A stretch of 64,000 nucleotides of DNA, taken from the NCBI RefSeq assembly GCF_024753215.1, contig NZ_JANUGV010000004.1:62001-126000 (forward strand), in the 5' to 3' direction. The DNA comes from Massilia solisilvae (GTDB taxonomy: Bacteria > Pseudomonadota > Gammaproteobacteria > Burkholderiales > Burkholderiaceae_D). This document shows, piece by piece, positions 38,232 to 47,210 of this stretch. The notes beneath the pieces were generated by a model. The model did no database searches, had not been told where the DNA came from, and worked only from the letters and a program-made list of their open reading frames with translations. Positions within the stretch are counted from its first letter, which is position 1. Each line of letters opens with the position of its first letter. The translations under genes and the position numbers were made by a program.

Positions 38232-38403
38232 GTAGGGTGGGCGGGTCTCCCGCCCATGCGTCCAGCTGCAGTTTGCGCCGCCGCGCCTTTATTTTGTGGC
38301 AGAACGCGTGGCCTGCGCTTTCAGCCCACGTAGGGTGGGCTCTCGAGCCCACGCGGACTCACCGGGCGCGTGAAACACGCGTGGGCTCAAGAGCCCACCC
38401 TAC
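38232..38403. repeat. Composite type 2 repeat: one deleted copy plus one full copy
   Basis: The left part (38232-38329) repeats the first 75 bases of the preceding element almost exactly, but lacks the closing arm. The right part (38330-38403) is a complete small element, GTAGGGTGGGCTCTCGAGCC ... AGAGCCCACCCTAC. Tandem copies fill the gap between ligD and the minus-strand genes. Confidence 0.78.
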
Positions 38404-38422
38404 GTCCCATCTAGGCCGCGCC

Positions 38423-38656
38423 TCAGGATTCGTTCTTGATGATGCCGCGGATATTCGTACACATGAGCGCCACCTGCAGCGTGATCAGCGCCCAGGCCTC
38501 GTCGTGCCAGCCCCAAATGATCCACAGAATATTGCTAAGGATGAACATGGAGAAGCCGAATACCCGCCGTTCGGCGCGCCTGGAGCCGATCAGGTAGGCG
38601 GCGAACAGGGTCACCGCCATCGCGGGCCATTGGAGCAGGTCGAGCAGCTCGTCCAT
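38423..38656 (-). CDS. Small membrane protein after ku (77 aa)
   Basis: A 77-residue protein with two predicted membrane helices (about 10-24 and 34-50) and a third hydrophobic stretch (56-66), ending in charged GIIKNES. Trp-rich middle (ILWIIWGWHDEAW). GAGGGG lies directly before the ATG, and the gene begins 6 bp after the ku stop, so it is co-transcribed with ku. I do not recognise the family. The conservation-like pattern (aromatic pairs, Arg in RRAERR loop) suggests a real gene and not chance. Confidence 0.75.
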   Translation of the reverse strand: MDELLDLLQWPAMAVTLFAAYLIGSRRAERRVFGFSMFILSNILWIIWGWHDEAWALITLQVALMCTNIRGIIKNES

Positions 38657-38662
38657 GCCCCC

Positions 38663-39658
38663 TCACGCCGCTTTCTTGCGGCGCGTCGGCGTTTTGGCAG
38701 GAGCGCTGGCCTTGGCGGCGCTGCTTGTCTTGGCGGCCGCGGCGCGCCGTGCCGGCGGCTTGTCCTCGTTGGCGGCCGCGGCGCGCCTGGCGGGCGCCTT
38801 GCGCGCCTTGGGAGCGGGCGCCTGGCCCTCCCCGGCGTCGCCGGCGGGCGCGTTCCTGGCCGGTTTCTTGCCCAGGCTGGCTTGCAGCAGCGACACCAGA
38901 TCGATGACGTTCGAGCTGGCAGCGCGTTCCTTCTCCGGCCCCGGCATCGTGAGCGTGTGGGTTTCGTTGGCGGCGATCTTCTTCTCGATCAGCGCCATCA
39001 CGTCCTCGCGGTAGGTGTCGTGGAATTCCTCGGGGTTCCAGTCTTCGCTCATGCCTTCGACCAGGGCGGTGGCCATCTTCAGCTCCTTGTCCGACAGCGC
39101 GGCCGATTTGGCGTTCGGCTCGGGGATCTTGAGTTCGCCCGCGTCGCGGATTTCGTCGGCGTAGCGCAGCGTGTTGAGGACGATGGCGTCGCCCACGCAC
39201 ACCAGCGCTGCCAGGTGCTGCTTGACGCGGATCACCACGCGCGCGATGCCGATCTTGCCGGTCTGCTTGAGCGTCTCGCGCAAGAGCGCGTACACCTTGT
39301 CGCCGCCCTTGCCGGGCGCCAGGTAGTACGGCTGGTCGTAGTAGAGCAGGGGCACCTGGTCGGCATCGACAAAAGCGACGATGTCGATGGTCTGGGTGGC
39401 CTCGGGGTTGGCGCGGCGCAGGTCTTCCTCGGACAGCACCACGTACTCGCCCGGCGTGTACTCGTAGCCCTTGACGATCTCGTCCCAGGGCACTTCTTTC
39501 TGGTTGCTCTTGTTGTAGCGCTTGAAGCCGACCGGCGAGAAGTCGCGGCGATCCAGCATGGTCAGGTCCAGTCCCTTGTCACTGACCGCCGGATACATCT
39601 CGACGGGAATATGCACCAGCCCGAAGCTGATCGCGCCTTTCCACATGCTGCGTGCCAT
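38663..39658 (-). CDS. ku: Ku protein for non-homologous end joining
   Basis: The 331-residue protein opens MARSMWKGAISFGLVHIPV, the hallmark of bacterial Ku. It covers the beta-barrel core (about 1-250), which forms a ring dimer around DNA ends, and a C-terminal extension (about 255-331) very rich in Lys, Ala, Pro and Arg that resembles the DNA-binding tail of long Ku proteins. It recruits LigD. The gene lies opposite ligD with only repeats and one small membrane gene between. ATG with AAAGGAG upstream. Confidence 0.96.
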   Translation of the reverse strand: MARSMWKGAISFGLVHIPVEMYPAVSDKGLDLTMLDRRDFSPVGFKRYNKSNQKEVPWDEIVKGYEYTPGEYVVLSEEDLRRANPEATQTIDIVAFVDADQVPLLYYDQPYYLAPGKGGDKVYALLRETLKQTGKIGIARVVIRVKQHLAALVCVGDAIVLNTLRYADEIRDAGELKIPEPNAKSAALSDKELKMATALVEGMSEDWNPEEFHDTYREDVMALIEKKIAANETHTLTMPGPEKERAASSNVIDLVSLLQASLGKKPARNAPAGDAGEGQAPAPKARKAPARRAAAANEDKPPARRAAAAKTSSAAKASAPAKTPTRRKKAA

Positions 39659-39675
39659 GGCCGGCCTCCTTTCCC

Positions 39676-40641
39676 TTACTCACCCACGGTGCCGGTGACC
39701 GGGAGGATCACGCCTGTAATGTAGCTCGAACATGCGGAAGATGCGAGGAACACGTAGGCGGGTGACAGTTCTTCCGGCTGGGCCGGGCGCTTGTAGGTGG
39801 TGCCGGCGCCGAACTCCTTGATCTTGTCGGGCGACTGGTCCGCCGGGTTGAGCGGCGTCCACACCGGTCCCGGGGCCACGCAATTCACGCGGATGCCCTT
39901 GTCGATCAGGTTGGCGGCAAGCGACATGGTGAAGGCGTGGATGGCGCCCTTGGTCGCCGAGTAGTCGAGCAGTTTTTTCGAGCCCTTCAGGCCGGTCACC
40001 GAGCCGGTGTTGATGATGGCCCCGCCGCGCTTCATGTACGGAATGCAGGCCTTGGCCATATGGAAGTAGCCGTAGATGTTGGTGCGGAAGGTTTCGTCGA
40101 AGCGGTCCTCGGACAGGTCGGTGATGTCGCTGGCGTGTTCCTGGAACGCGGCATTGTTGACCAGCACGTCCATGCGGCCCCATTCGGCCACGATCTTGTC
40201 CACGGCTTCCTGGCAGAACTCCATGTCCTTGACGTCGCCCGGCACGGTCAGGCAGCGCTGGCCTTCGGCCTCCACGCAGCGGCGGGTTTCGGCGGCGTCC
40301 TCGTGCTCGTTCAGGTACAGGATCGCCACGTCGGCGCCCTCGCGCGCGAACAGCACCGCCACCGCGCGCCCGATCCCGGAGTCGCCGCCGGTGACGATGG
40401 CCACCTGTCCCTGCAGCTTGCCGCTCCCTTTGTAGTGCTCGGCCATGAACCTGGGCTTCAGGTCCATCTGCGCTTCCAGCCCGGGCTTGACCAGATGCTG
40501 CTCGGGCATCGGCGGCGCCGGCTGCCGGGCGCCGGTCTGCACGGGCTGCTCCTGCTGCTCCTTCTGCATGCTGCCGTCGCGCTGGTCCTGGCGGCTCTGG
40601 ATCGATGCCTGCTGCTTCGCTACGTCATCCTGGTTTGCCAT
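39676..40641 (-). CDS. SDR-family oxidoreductase with Gln-rich N-terminus
   Basis: A 321-residue short-chain dehydrogenase with cofactor motif TGGDSGIG (about 86-93), NNAA, the catalytic Ser in TGSVTG and the Tyr/Lys in YSATK. The first 70 residues are a hydrophilic Gln/Glu/Pro-rich extension typical of the YhdF/YghA-like subgroup of general-stress SDRs. The ATG at 40641 has GAGGAG nine bases upstream; an in-frame reading further right has no support. Substrate unknown; an aldehyde or sugar alcohol role is possible. It lies 17 bp upstream of ku on the same strand, and could form one stress operon with it. Confidence 0.9.
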   Translation of the reverse strand: MANQDDVAKQQASIQSRQDQRDGSMQKEQQEQPVQTGARQPAPPMPEQHLVKPGLEAQMDLKPRFMAEHYKGSGKLQGQVAIVTGGDSGIGRAVAVLFAREGADVAILYLNEHEDAAETRRCVEAEGQRCLTVPGDVKDMEFCQEAVDKIVAEWGRMDVLVNNAAFQEHASDITDLSEDRFDETFRTNIYGYFHMAKACIPYMKRGGAIINTGSVTGLKGSKKLLDYSATKGAIHAFTMSLAANLIDKGIRVNCVAPGPVWTPLNPADQSPDKIKEFGAGTTYKRPAQPEELSPAYVFLASSACSSYITGVILPVTGTVGE

Positions 40642-40926
40642 GTCGTTCGTCTCCTCTGTGCATTCGATTCCCGTAGCGGGAAAGTATTCGCGCCACACAG
40701 GCGAAAGACGGTGCGCTCCCACACACAGCGTCGCGATTGCCTTGACGCATCCGTCCAAGCGGGGGATCGCGCCGCTGTGGCGCCGTAAAGACAAGCCGGC
40801 CCGGCCGGTGGTGCTTGTTGTTGATTAATCATTATCGAATAGTTAATATCGGTCCGTTGCGGACGGGAATCGGCCACCCGGCGCGGTTCCCAGGCTGAGC
40901 GATGGTCTTTCGCGGAAAGGGCAAGC

Positions 40927-42699
40927 ATGAACCGGTTCCGGACGAGGCGCGTGAGCCGCGCCGATGCGGTCATGGCGGTGGCCTTGCTGGCTGCGTTTCA
41001 GGCTGCCTGCGCGGCCGACGTGCATGTGAGCGGGCGCGTCGTTTATGGCGCGGTGTACCGGGTCGAGGAGAGCGACCCGGCGCTGATCACCTCCTTGAAC
41101 GGCGCGGCCATCGGCCTGGTTGGCCGGGCCAGCGGCGGCAACGCGGACGACGCCAACCTCAACTACCGGCGCGGCGACGCCGCCTCGCGTGCGCTCAAGG
41201 CCTACGTCGACGTCGCCGCGAGCGCGGGCGACTGGACGGGATTGGTGCGCGTGAAGGCGTGGCACGACTACGCCTTGCTCGGCGACGCACGTCCCTGGGG
41301 CAACTCGCCAAACGGCTATACGCCGGGCGCGCCGCTGTCCGATGCCGGGGCGCCGCTGCGTTCGCGGTTTTCGGGGCTTGCCCTTGGCGAAGCGTGGGTG
41401 CAGCAGCGCGCCACCTTCGGCGCCACCCGGCTGACCACCCGCCTGGGCCAGCAGAACCTCAACTGGGGCACGCGCTTTGCCACCCCGGGCGGGCTGGAAG
41501 CGCTCAATCCCAGGGATCTGCCGGCGCTGCACCGGGCCGGCGCCGTCCCGCAGGAGACCAGGGTGGCCGTGCCGATGCTGTTTGGCCGGCTGGACACCGC
41601 CGGTGGCAGCGTGGTCGAGGCGTATTACCAGACCGGCTTTCGCGGCAACGTCTTCGATATGTGCGGCAGCTTCTGGGCGATCAGCGACTATGTAACGGAC
41701 GGCTGCAACAAGGTCATGTCCGGCCAGCCGCAGGTGAGCGACCGCGCGCGGCTGCCGCTGGGCGCCTACATGGGCCGCCTGCCCACGCCCAGGCCGGGGC
41801 GGGCGGAGTACGGGGTGTCGGTCGGCTGGCAGATTGCGCCGGGCCTCGAGGCGGCGCTGTACCACGCCCGCTACAACTCGCGCATCGCGCTGCCGAGCCT
41901 GCGCCGCAGCACGCGGCCGAACGGCCCCGCACTCATCCCGGGCGACCCGGACGGGCGCAACATGGCCTATTTCACCGAATACCCGGAAGGGCTGGCGATC
42001 AGCGCGGCGAGCTTCACGCGCAAGGCGGGCGCAAACACCGTGTATGGCGAGCTGTCGTGGCGTCCGCGCACGCCGTTCATGATCTCGCCGGGCGACGTGG
42101 TGCCGCCGTTCCTGAGTCCGACCGCAATCGCTTTGCTGCGCGAGCGCGCCAACGCCGTGCCGCCCGGCGGCTTGTTCCATGGGTTCGACCTGCACGCGCT
42201 GGCGCAGGCGCAGCTTGGCGTGCAGCAGGAATGGACGCTTGGCGCAACCGGCCTGACGCTTGGCGCGGAGGTGGTGGCCAAGCATACGCCCGGCCTGCCG
42301 GACCAGGCGCTGCAGCGCTACGGCCGCAGCGACATCTTCGGCGTTGGCCCGGTGCAGGGCGTATGTCCCTCGCCCGTCGGCGACCCGGTCCGGCAGTGCA
42401 CGCTGCGCGGCTACACGACCGCCGACTCGTTCGCCTACCGGCTGCGCGGCGAGCTGCGCCTGCCGCCGCCGGCGCCCGGACTGGCCGCCAGTGCCAGCCT
42501 GGCGTTCGCGCATGATGTGCGGGGCTGGTCGGGTGACTTGCTGATCAATGAGGGACGCAAGGTCGCCGTGGTGGCGCTGCGTCTCGAGTACCTGCAGCGC
42601 TATGTGGCCGATGTCAGCTACATGCCGGTCTGGGGCGGCGACTACAACGTGACGGCGGACCGCGACGCGTTCGCACTATCGCTGGGCATCAAGTTCTGA
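40927..42699 (+). CDS. DUF1302-family outer-membrane protein
   Basis: The 590-residue protein has a signal peptide (hydrophobic about 14-27, cleavage near AACA-A), a beta-rich body with many Tyr/Trp-Gly strands, and an aromatic C-terminus (LGIKF) for outer-membrane insertion. The segments GQQNLNWGTRF, NPRDLPALHRAGA and WGGDYN fit the DUF1302 family, usually paired with a DUF1329 protein and linked to uptake or export of hydrophobic compounds. No DUF1329 gene is present here. GAAAGG precedes the ATG. Four Cys occur in two loops (DMCGS...DGCN and VCP...QC), likely disulfides. Confidence 0.8.
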   Translation: MNRFRTRRVSRADAVMAVALLAAFQAACAADVHVSGRVVYGAVYRVEESDPALITSLNGAAIGLVGRASGGNADDANLNYRRGDAASRALKAYVDVAASAGDWTGLVRVKAWHDYALLGDARPWGNSPNGYTPGAPLSDAGAPLRSRFSGLALGEAWVQQRATFGATRLTTRLGQQNLNWGTRFATPGGLEALNPRDLPALHRAGAVPQETRVAVPMLFGRLDTAGGSVVEAYYQTGFRGNVFDMCGSFWAISDYVTDGCNKVMSGQPQVSDRARLPLGAYMGRLPTPRPGRAEYGVSVGWQIAPGLEAALYHARYNSRIALPSLRRSTRPNGPALIPGDPDGRNMAYFTEYPEGLAISAASFTRKAGANTVYGELSWRPRTPFMISPGDVVPPFLSPTAIALLRERANAVPPGGLFHGFDLHALAQAQLGVQQEWTLGATGLTLGAEVVAKHTPGLPDQALQRYGRSDIFGVGPVQGVCPSPVGDPVRQCTLRGYTTADSFAYRLRGELRLPPPAPGLAASASLAFAHDVRGWSGDLLINEGRKVAVVALRLEYLQRYVADVSYMPVWGGDYNVTADRDAFALSLGIKF

Positions 42700-42811
42700 G
42701 ATGGCGCACGCACGCACCGATTTGGTGCAACATCGCCCGGCGTAAGGACGGCCAAGGGCTGGCACGCATCCTGCGACAAGCGTGGTTGTTCATGATTTCC
42801 GCTTTCGACAG

Positions 42812-43360
42812 ATGATCCAGACCCGCAATCTGGCCGCGCAGGATGTGCAGGCCATTCTCCCCGACCTGATGGAATTGCTGGCCGACGTGGTCGAGCATGG
42901 CTCGTCGGTCGGTTTTCTCGCGCCGCTCTCGGCCAGCGAGGCGCGCGCCTATTGGACTGGCGTGGAAAAGGCCGTGGCCGAGGGCAGCCGGGTGCTGCTG
43001 GTGGCCGTGCGCAATGGCGAGCTGCTGGGCACGGTGCAGCTCGACCTGTGCCAGAAGGCCAACGGCCGCAATCGGGCCGAAGTGCAAAAGCTGATCGTGC
43101 GCAGCGGTGCGCGCCGTGCCGGTGTGGCCAGCCTGCTGATGCGCGAAGCCCAGGCGCAGGCGCTGCAGCTGCGGCGCGGCCTGCTGTTCCTCGATACCGA
43201 GGCCGGGTCGGGTGCGGAGCGGTTCTACCAGTCGTGCGGCTTCACGCGGCTGGGCGAGCTGCCCGACTTTGCCTGCAATACCGACGGCGAGTGGCGCGCC
43301 ACCGCGATCTACTTCAAGACGCTGTTCACGCCGGAGCGCCTCGAGCCGGCCGACTCTTAG
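42812..43360 (+). CDS. GNAT-family N-acetyltransferase
   Basis: A 182-residue acyltransferase with the GNAT fold. Strands VLLVAVRNGELLGTVQL lead into acetyl-CoA binding motif A (VQKLIVRSGARRAGVASLLM, with the R-x-x-G-x-A form of the P-loop). Motif B is FLDTEAGSGAERFYQSCGF. It transfers acetyl groups to an amine, often an antibiotic, amino acid or protein. The ATG at 42812 opens the first strand; an in-frame GTG at 42782 would add ten residues. Its last bases overlap the end of the convergent acyltransferase gene. Confidence 0.85.
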   Translation: MIQTRNLAAQDVQAILPDLMELLADVVEHGSSVGFLAPLSASEARAYWTGVEKAVAEGSRVLLVAVRNGELLGTVQLDLCQKANGRNRAEVQKLIVRSGARRAGVASLLMREAQAQALQLRRGLLFLDTEAGSGAERFYQSCGFTRLGELPDFACNTDGEWRATAIYFKTLFTPERLEPADS

Positions 43361-43983
43361 GCCTGCTCGCGCGTGCCGTTCTTTTCGCGCGGCGCCAGCC
43401 GCACCGGGGCGGCGTTGGCCGGGTAGAGCGCCTCGTGTCCTTCGTACACCCGGGCGATGGCGGCCATGTCGGCCTCCTCGTCGCCGCTCAAGGTCATGTA
43501 ATCGACCACGCTCAGTTCCTTGGCGCGGTAGTCCATGTACACCAGCAGCACCGGCACCTTGGCGGCCAGCGCCAGGCGGTAGAAGCCGCTCTTCCAGTGC
43601 GGGCGGTAGCTGCGCGTGCCCTCCGGCGTGATCGCCACCCAGCACCACTTCGAGGACAGCATGGTCTGCGCCAGCTTTTGGGTGGCGCCTTGCGGCGCGC
43701 TGCGGTCCACCGGCACGCCGCCCCAGTAGCGCATCACCGCGCCCATCGGCCCCCGGAACAGCGAATCCTTGGCCAGCCAGCGGAACGGCAGGCCGATCGC
43801 CCACTTGCCGAACAAACCGACCAGGAAGTCCCAGTTCGACGTGTGCGGGTACACCACCGCGATGCCGTGCGGGCCGGGCAGGGGCTTGAAGCGCAGGCGC
43901 CAGCCGAACAGGTTCAGCACGCGCAACGCGGTGCGCTGGCCCCAGGTCGGCAGGTCCTCGGGGCGCAGCAGGTAATCGCTCAT
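43357..43983 (-). CDS. 1-acyl-sn-glycerol-3-phosphate acyltransferase-like protein
   Basis: The 208-residue protein shows the PlsC-family blocks: HTSNWD (HX4D, 47-52), FRGPMG with the following arginine region, and PEGTRS (block III). It probably esterifies lysophosphatidic acid or a related lipid at the inner membrane. Small soluble members of this size often serve as extra, non-essential acyltransferases or in lipid modification. The sequence lacks an obvious membrane helix but has amphipathic Trp-rich segments near the N-terminus. It converges with the GNAT gene, stops overlapping by 4 bp. Confidence 0.85.
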   Translation of the reverse strand: MSDYLLRPEDLPTWGQRTALRVLNLFGWRLRFKPLPGPHGIAVVYPHTSNWDFLVGLFGKWAIGLPFRWLAKDSLFRGPMGAVMRYWGGVPVDRSAPQGATQKLAQTMLSSKWCWVAITPEGTRSYRPHWKSGFYRLALAAKVPVLLVYMDYRAKELSVVDYMTLSGDEEADMAAIARVYEGHEALYPANAAPVRLAPREKNGTREQA

Positions 43984-44160
43984 GGTGTCTCCGGGGCCTT
44001 GCGGCCAGATATCAGGTTTCGCCGGTGCGCACGTATTGCGCCGTGGAAATCAGCGCGAATTCTATAGCGATCAGGAATGGCCGACAAGCAAAAACACTGG
44101 CAGGGCGGGGTGTGGCGCGGGTATGATTCGCCACGTTGAAACTCTTGCATCGGAGAGCCC

Positions 44161-44508
44161 ATGTCCACCACGATCTACCACAACCCGCGCTGCAGCAATT
44201 CACGCAACGCGCTGGCGCTGCTGCGCGAGAACGGCATCGAGCCGGCCGTCGTCGATTACCTGGCCAATCCCCCTTCGCGCGAGGCACTGCGCGACCTGAT
44301 TTCGCGCGCCGGGCTGTCGGTGCGCGACGCGATCCGCTCCAAGGAAGCGGTGTATGCCGAGCTGGGGCTGGATGACCCGACGCTGTCGGACGAGGCGCTG
44401 CTCGACGCGATGGTCAAGCACCCGGTGTTGATCAATCGCCCGTTCGTGGTCACGCCCAAGGGCGTGCGCCTGTGCCGCCCGCCCGAGCTGGTGCGCGAGA
44501 TCCTGTGA
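44161..44508 (+). CDS. arsC: ArsC-family arsenate reductase-like protein
   Basis: A 115-residue glutaredoxin-linked reductase of the ArsC/Yffb fold. Cys11 in YHNPRCSNSR is the catalytic thiol, and Arg in INRPFVV matches the substrate-binding arginine region. Length and start (MSTTIYHNPRCS) are typical. True ArsC reduces arsenate to arsenite with glutathione and glutaredoxin. No ars regulator or efflux gene is nearby, so it may be a stand-alone ArsC or a Spx-like relative. GGAG precedes the ATG. Ends 1 bp from the convergent lipoprotein gene. Confidence 0.85.
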   Translation: MSTTIYHNPRCSNSRNALALLRENGIEPAVVDYLANPPSREALRDLISRAGLSVRDAIRSKEAVYAELGLDDPTLSDEALLDAMVKHPVLINRPFVVTPKGVRLCRPPELVREIL

Positions 44509-44509
44509 G

Positions 44510-45682
44510 CTAGTGCTGCACGGCGCCGATATCGACCGCGGCGCCGCGCGGCTTGTCCTCGAAGTCCTGCTCGGCCGATTCACCGCCGCGCAGTCCCTTG
44601 CCCACGGCCGGCGACTTGACGGTGAGCCGGAAGTCCGGCGTGCCCTTGCGGTCGTAGGAGAGAAAGCCCGGCGGCGCGGCCACAGTGCCGGTGTGGGTCA
44701 TGCCTTCGGACAGTTTCCAGTCGCCGGCGCTGTTCTGGAAGACCAGGTTGTTGCGGTAACTGTTGTGCGCGCCTGTCGCGCCTTGTTCGACCACGCCGGC
44801 CTTGTTGTCGTACACGATGTTGTTGAATACCTGGGTGCGGTCGTTCGGCCCCTGGGTGTGGTAAAAGTCGCCGCCGCCAACGATGATGCCGACGTCCGAG
44901 GCGGTGACCGTGTTGCCCGAGATGATGACGTTGTTCGCGTCATGCCACAGGTGGATGCCGGCGCCGGAAACGCGGTACACGATGTTGTTCTTGACCGACG
45001 CGGACGTGCTCACGTAAATGCCGTGCACGAAGCGGCAGCTGTCCGGCCCGATGTCATGCACGCTGTTGCGCACCACCTCGGACTTGATGCCGCGATAGTA
45101 GCCATCCACCCCGATACCCGCGCCCCCGCCACTCTCGCACGGCACGTCGTTGGCGATATGGTGCACGTGGTTGGCGCGGATGCTCACGTACGAGCCGCCG
45201 TTGTAGATGCCCGAGAGCCATTTGGCCCCGCCCTGGTACTGGCTGCCATCGATCTCGAAGCCGATGATGTCCACGAAGTTGCCGCGGTTCTGCCACGCGG
45301 TGGACGAGCTTGAGTTGAGCGGCGGCACGATCTTGGCGCCCCAGCGCTCGGTGGATTCGTACACGATGCGGGCCTCGGGGCTGCCGCTGGCGGTGGTCTT
45401 GAAGCCGCCGGTGTACACGCCCGGCGCGACGTGCACCGTGGTGCCCGGCGTGACCACCTGGGCCGCGCGCAGGATGGTGCGGAACGGCTCTTCCTCGCTG
45501 CCCGGGTTGCTGTCCGAGCCGTTGGGCGACACGTACAGGTTGGCGCGCACGACTTCCGGGATGACCATTTGCTCGGACGTGGTGTCGCGCATGCGGCAGG
45601 CGGACAGCATCACCATGAGGCAGCAGGGCAGCACGGTCAGCGCGGCACGGGCGAGCCGGCCGGGGGATGGGATTGGGGGCAT
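44510..45682 (-). CDS. Right-handed beta-helix lipoprotein (pectate-lyase-like)
   Basis: The 390-residue protein has a lipoprotein signal (LPCCLMVMLSAC lipobox, Cys about 29), then the DUF1565-like opening LYVSPNGSDSNPGSEEEPF. A long run of parallel beta-helix coils with Asn/Val/Gly ladders follows (about 90-340), for example NNIVYRVSGAGIHLW and ISGNTVTASDVGIIVGG. Proteins of this type bind or cleave polysaccharides; no clear lyase catalytic triad can be assigned from sequence. It ends with an AVDIGAV motif common in such helices. AAGGA precedes the ATG at 45682. Likely outer-membrane or periplasmic location. Confidence 0.85.
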   Translation of the reverse strand: MPPIPSPGRLARAALTVLPCCLMVMLSACRMRDTTSEQMVIPEVVRANLYVSPNGSDSNPGSEEEPFRTILRAAQVVTPGTTVHVAPGVYTGGFKTTASGSPEARIVYESTERWGAKIVPPLNSSSSTAWQNRGNFVDIIGFEIDGSQYQGGAKWLSGIYNGGSYVSIRANHVHHIANDVPCESGGGAGIGVDGYYRGIKSEVVRNSVHDIGPDSCRFVHGIYVSTSASVKNNIVYRVSGAGIHLWHDANNVIISGNTVTASDVGIIVGGGDFYHTQGPNDRTQVFNNIVYDNKAGVVEQGATGAHNSYRNNLVFQNSAGDWKLSEGMTHTGTVAAPPGFLSYDRKGTPDFRLTVKSPAVGKGLRGGESAEQDFEDKPRGAAVDIGAVQH

Positions 45683-45811
45683 GGCAAAATCCTTCTGCAC
45701 GGGCACCCGTCCAGTTTTACTGACGACAACACCCACCGGTGCCGCATTGCGCAAACTTCGCTTTGCGCTTGCGCAAGCGCACGCGAGCCGTTCTGTGCGT
45801 GCAGGGCAGGT

Positions 45812-46666
45812 TCATGCCAACTCCAGAAGCATCGCCTGGTGGTCCGAACCTTCCTCGCTGCCGTCCACCCGCACCTGGCGCACGCGCCCGGCCAGGTCGG
45901 CGCTCACAAAAATGTAGTCGAAGGTGAAGGGCAGGCTGGCATTCGGCGCGTCGGCGTGCAGTCCCACGGTGGGGGCGTGGTGGCGGCCGGGGTGCGCCAG
46001 CTGCCAGGCGTCGCGGTAGGGCAGCGTGCCGTCGGCAAACGAGGCCAGCATGCGCAGGTACTCGTCGGAATGCGGCAGCATGTTGAAGTCGCCAGCCAGG
46101 ATCGCGGGCGCCGCGCGCGGCACCGCCGCGAACGGACCGCCGCCCGGATCGCCCGGGCGCTCGCCGACCGCGTGCGCCCACGCCTCACGGTGCAGCTCGC
46201 GCAAGCGCTCGACCTGGACCATGCGCTGGTGCTCCGAAAAATATTCGAGATGGGCGGTGGTCACGCGCAGCGGGCCGCCGGGCGCCTGGAGCGTTGCTTC
46301 CAGCGCGCCGCGCGGCATGCTCATCACCTCGGGGTCGGGCGGCCAGGGCAGGGAGTGGCGAAAGCACTGCAGTACCGGCAGCCGCGAGAAGATCATGCTC
46401 CCCAGGCGGCGCCGTGTGCCGGCGGGGCCGAGGGTGTCCGTCCATACGCCTTCGACGCCCGTGTAGCCCGGCAGCCGGCGCGACAACGCCAGGAACTGGT
46501 CGCCCGCGTCGCTGCCGTCGCGCGCGGGAAAGCCGCTCGTGACCTCCTGCACGCACAACACGTCGAAATCGGAGAAACGGTCGAGGCAAGCGATAATGCG
46601 GTCAAGGTTGGCGCCACCGGCCTGGGTGCGGGCGCCCTGGATATTCCAGGTGATGAGCTTGAGCAT
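45812..46666 (-). CDS. Endonuclease/exonuclease/phosphatase family protein
   Basis: The 284-residue protein has the family's metal and catalytic motifs in order: TWNIQG (Asn), CVQEV (Glu), GSMIFSR, TAHLEY (His), AGDFNMLP (Asp and Asn), FDYIF and the closing GSDHQAM (Asp-His). It may cleave DNA, RNA or phosphoester compounds. Length and lack of signal peptide fit a cytoplasmic member. The start is the ATG that opens MLKLITWN. Specific substrate unknown. It stands alone between the beta-helix lipoprotein gene and a small hypothetical gene on the opposite strand. Confidence 0.88.
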   Translation of the reverse strand: MLKLITWNIQGARTQAGGANLDRIIACLDRFSDFDVLCVQEVTSGFPARDGSDAGDQFLALSRRLPGYTGVEGVWTDTLGPAGTRRRLGSMIFSRLPVLQCFRHSLPWPPDPEVMSMPRGALEATLQAPGGPLRVTTAHLEYFSEHQRMVQVERLRELHREAWAHAVGERPGDPGGGPFAAVPRAAPAILAGDFNMLPHSDEYLRMLASFADGTLPYRDAWQLAHPGRHHAPTVGLHADAPNASLPFTFDYIFVSADLAGRVRQVRVDGSEEGSDHQAMLLELA

Positions 46667-46777
46667 GAACGGGCCTTTCAGTGCAGGTCGAAAAGTCCGC
46701 TCAGGCTATCGGATGACGGCAGGTGGGCCATGATGCAGCGCAGGCGTGCGCGTCGGACGGCGTTTTGGGAGGATGCG

Positions 46778-47098
46778 ATGTTTACGATGATCTTGATGCT
46801 CTACCTGCAGCAGGGGCTGGACGTCACCCTGCAAAGCGCCGCGCCGCGCGGGCAGTTCGCCACGCGCGCGCAATGCGAGGCCGCCGCGGTGCGGCTGCGC
46901 GGGCCGCTGCCTGTGCCGCATGGTTACAAGGCCGCGTGGCAGGACGTGAGCTGCATGCCGATCCAGCGCAATGTGCGGGTGAACGATACGCCGCAGCCGG
47001 ACCTGGCCAAGGTGCTGCGCGAGCAGCCGGCGACGGGCTGCCAGGCCGAGGGAGCGTGGCGGCGGGTGGCGGAAATGTGCCAGGGCGCGCCGCGCTGA
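46778..47098 (+). CDS. Small hypothetical protein (106 aa)
   Basis: A 106-residue protein with a short hydrophobic N-terminus (MFTMILMLYLQQG) that could be a membrane anchor or signal. Four Cys lie in the mature part (AQCEAA, VSCMP, TGCQ, EMCQ), which could make two disulfides. GGGAGG stands five bases before the ATG, strong support for this start; a longer frame to the left overlaps the opposite gene. Not a family I recognise. It faces a fragment of a type 2 repeat downstream. Confidence 0.6.
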   Translation: MFTMILMLYLQQGLDVTLQSAAPRGQFATRAQCEAAAVRLRGPLPVPHGYKAAWQDVSCMPIQRNVRVNDTPQPDLAKVLREQPATGCQAEGAWRRVAEMCQGAPR

Positions 47099-47118
47099 CG
47101 CGCTTTTGCAGTTTTTGC

Positions 47119-47152
47119 AGGGTGGGCAGGTCTCCTGCCCACGCGTCCAGGC
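47119..47152. repeat. Fragment of a type 2 repeat
   Basis: GGGTGGGCAGGTCTCCTGCC plus ACGCGTCCAG match the left arm of the elements at 38074 and 61146; no right arm follows. Only one half remains. Confidence 0.65.
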
Positions 47153-47210
47153 ACCGTATCAGGGACACGAGCGCGCGGAACGCGCTGCCACCCTGCCGGG
47201 GCCCGGCGGC

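Noticed and set aside
38074..38403. Repeat cluster as remains of an insertion sequence
   Set aside because: No transposase fragment and no target-site duplication; units match small palindromic elements found elsewhere in the window.
44161..44508. Calling an arsenic-resistance locus around the ArsC-like gene
   Set aside because: No ArsR, ArsB, Acr3 or ArsH gene is adjacent; only the single reductase-like gene is present.
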